The notes below the pieces were generated by a model. The model worked only from the letters and a program-made list of their open reading frames with translations. It was not told the DNA's origin and did not search any database. The position numbers and the translations under genes were made by a program. From Pseudomonas sp. MMS21 TM103 (GTDB taxonomy: Bacteria; Pseudomonadota; Gammaproteobacteria; Pseudomonadales; Pseudomonadaceae), in contig NZ_JAJISP010000001.1 of assembly GCF_022132145.1 (NCBI RefSeq), positions 1,240,001-1,304,000 on the forward strand: a stretch of DNA of 64,000 bases, in the 5' to 3' direction. Below are positions 63,503 to 64,000 of this stretch, piece after piece; positions within the stretch are counted from its first letter, which is position 1, and each line of letters opens with the position of its first letter.

Positions 63503-64000
63503 TCAGGCCTCGGCGGCCAGCTGCAGCGCCGGCATGCCGCTGGCCACCGCGGTGACCCGGGCCTCGACGAACAACTCGCCGTCGATGTCATTGCGCACCC
63601 GTTTTTCCGCCAGCTCGAAGTCGATCCGCGGGCTCTCGGCGCCGGCCTCGCGGGCCATCTGCTCGGCGTCCGCGGCGGCCTCCGCGCGCGCCTGGGCCAG
63701 CGCCGCCTCGAGGCTGGGATGGTCCACCGGGCCGTGCCGGCCGAACACCCGAAACACCCCGAACACCGGCTGCAGCACGCTGATGTGCACCCGTTGCACC
63801 ACCTCGCCATACACCGTGCCCACGGCATTGGCGACCTCGCCGTGTTCCGGCAGGCACAGGTGCACGCCCAGGGCTTGGGCCGCCAGCGGGTAGTAGCTCG
63901 CCGCCGGCCCGCCGACGGCCACCACCGGCAGCTCGTCGGCAAAGTGCATGCTGAATACCGAGCCGCCACCTTCGCGCGCCTGGGGGGTCAGGATCAGCTC
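63503..64000 (-). CDS. Hydantoinase/oxoprolinase-family protein, N-terminus beyond window
   Basis: The frame is open to the right edge, giving the last 165 residues. MHFADELPVVAVGGPAASYY, LGVHLCLPEHGEVANAVGTV and GVFRVFGRHGPVDHP match the C-terminal actin-like part of HyuA/hydantoinase A-type proteins. Members of this ATPase-like family accompany some corrinoid methyltransferase clusters, where a role beyond hydantoin hydrolysis is suspected. It converges with mttB. Confidence 0.75.
   Translation of the reverse strand, partial: ELILTPQAREGGGSVFSMHFADELPVVAVGGPAASYYPLAAQALGVHLCLPEHGEVANAVGTVYGEVVQRVHISVLQPVFGVFRVFGRHGPVDHPSLEAALAQARAEAAADAEQMAREAGAESPRIDFELAEKRVRNDIDGELFVEARVTAVASGMPALQLAAEA

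Overview
The window looks like chromosome of a Pseudomonas-type gammaproteobacterium. It is GC-rich (clearly above 60% by eye), with closely packed genes and good Shine-Dalgarno sites. It has a two-subunit pyruvate carboxylase beside a LysR regulator, a HexR/RpiR paralogue and a zwf paralogue, followed by a GGDEF/EAL protein and uvrD, an order I recall from Pseudomonas genomes. No rRNA, tRNA, CRISPR array, intact insertion sequence or prophage is visible.

Layout. 1-5.4 kb: an amide and amino-acid block (FMN-binding regulator fragment, XRE regulator, Na+/alanine-type symporter, asparaginase, acetyltransferase, glutaminase). 5.8-11.6 kb: anaplerosis (SbtB-like PII protein, SbtA-type bicarbonate transporter, pyruvate carboxylase subunits B and A, LysR). 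11.6-23.8 kb: RpiR/HexR-like repressor with a palindromic operator, zwf paralogue, cytochrome c, c-di-GMP protein, uvrD, a solitary DctP lipoprotein, TetR, Tim44-like and SMI1/KNR4 genes. 23.8-29.3 kb: a GntR-controlled gene set (two SDRs, class-III aminotransferase, glutamine-synthetase-like ligase) with two aligned palindromic operators. 29.3-33.1 kb: small housekeeping genes and a decayed FMN reductase.

33.1-37.7 kb is an AT-richer accessory patch next to gene remnants. It holds a trimethylamine monooxygenase (tmm) with an apparent ATC start codon, divergent from a DMT-family transporter, a winged-helix-like protein and a 36-residue membrane protein. 37.9-47.4 kb is mixed (small unknown genes, a cNMP/CBS/DUF294 signalling protein with an overlapping exonuclease, a BCCT transporter, cardiolipin synthase).

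47.8-64 kb is the most interesting stretch. A TAXI-TRAP uptake system with DUF1850 lies behind a predicted sigma-54 promoter and is preceded by a DctD-like regulator with no kinase gene beside it. Next comes a corrinoid methyltransferase and C1-oxidation cluster. Leftward operon: corrinoid protein, DUF1638, virulence-factor family protein, MetV, MetF, pterin methyltransferase, RamA-like reactivase. Rightward operon: purU, folD and a non-pyrrolysine MttB-family methyltransferase. The two operons diverge around a perfect Anr/FNR box. Read together, the genes could take a methyl group from a quaternary amine through a corrinoid protein to tetrahydrofolate and oxidise it to formate, under low-oxygen control. 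A hydantoinase/oxoprolinase family gene is cut by the right edge.

All assignments come from reading protein motifs and DNA by eye; no database search was run.
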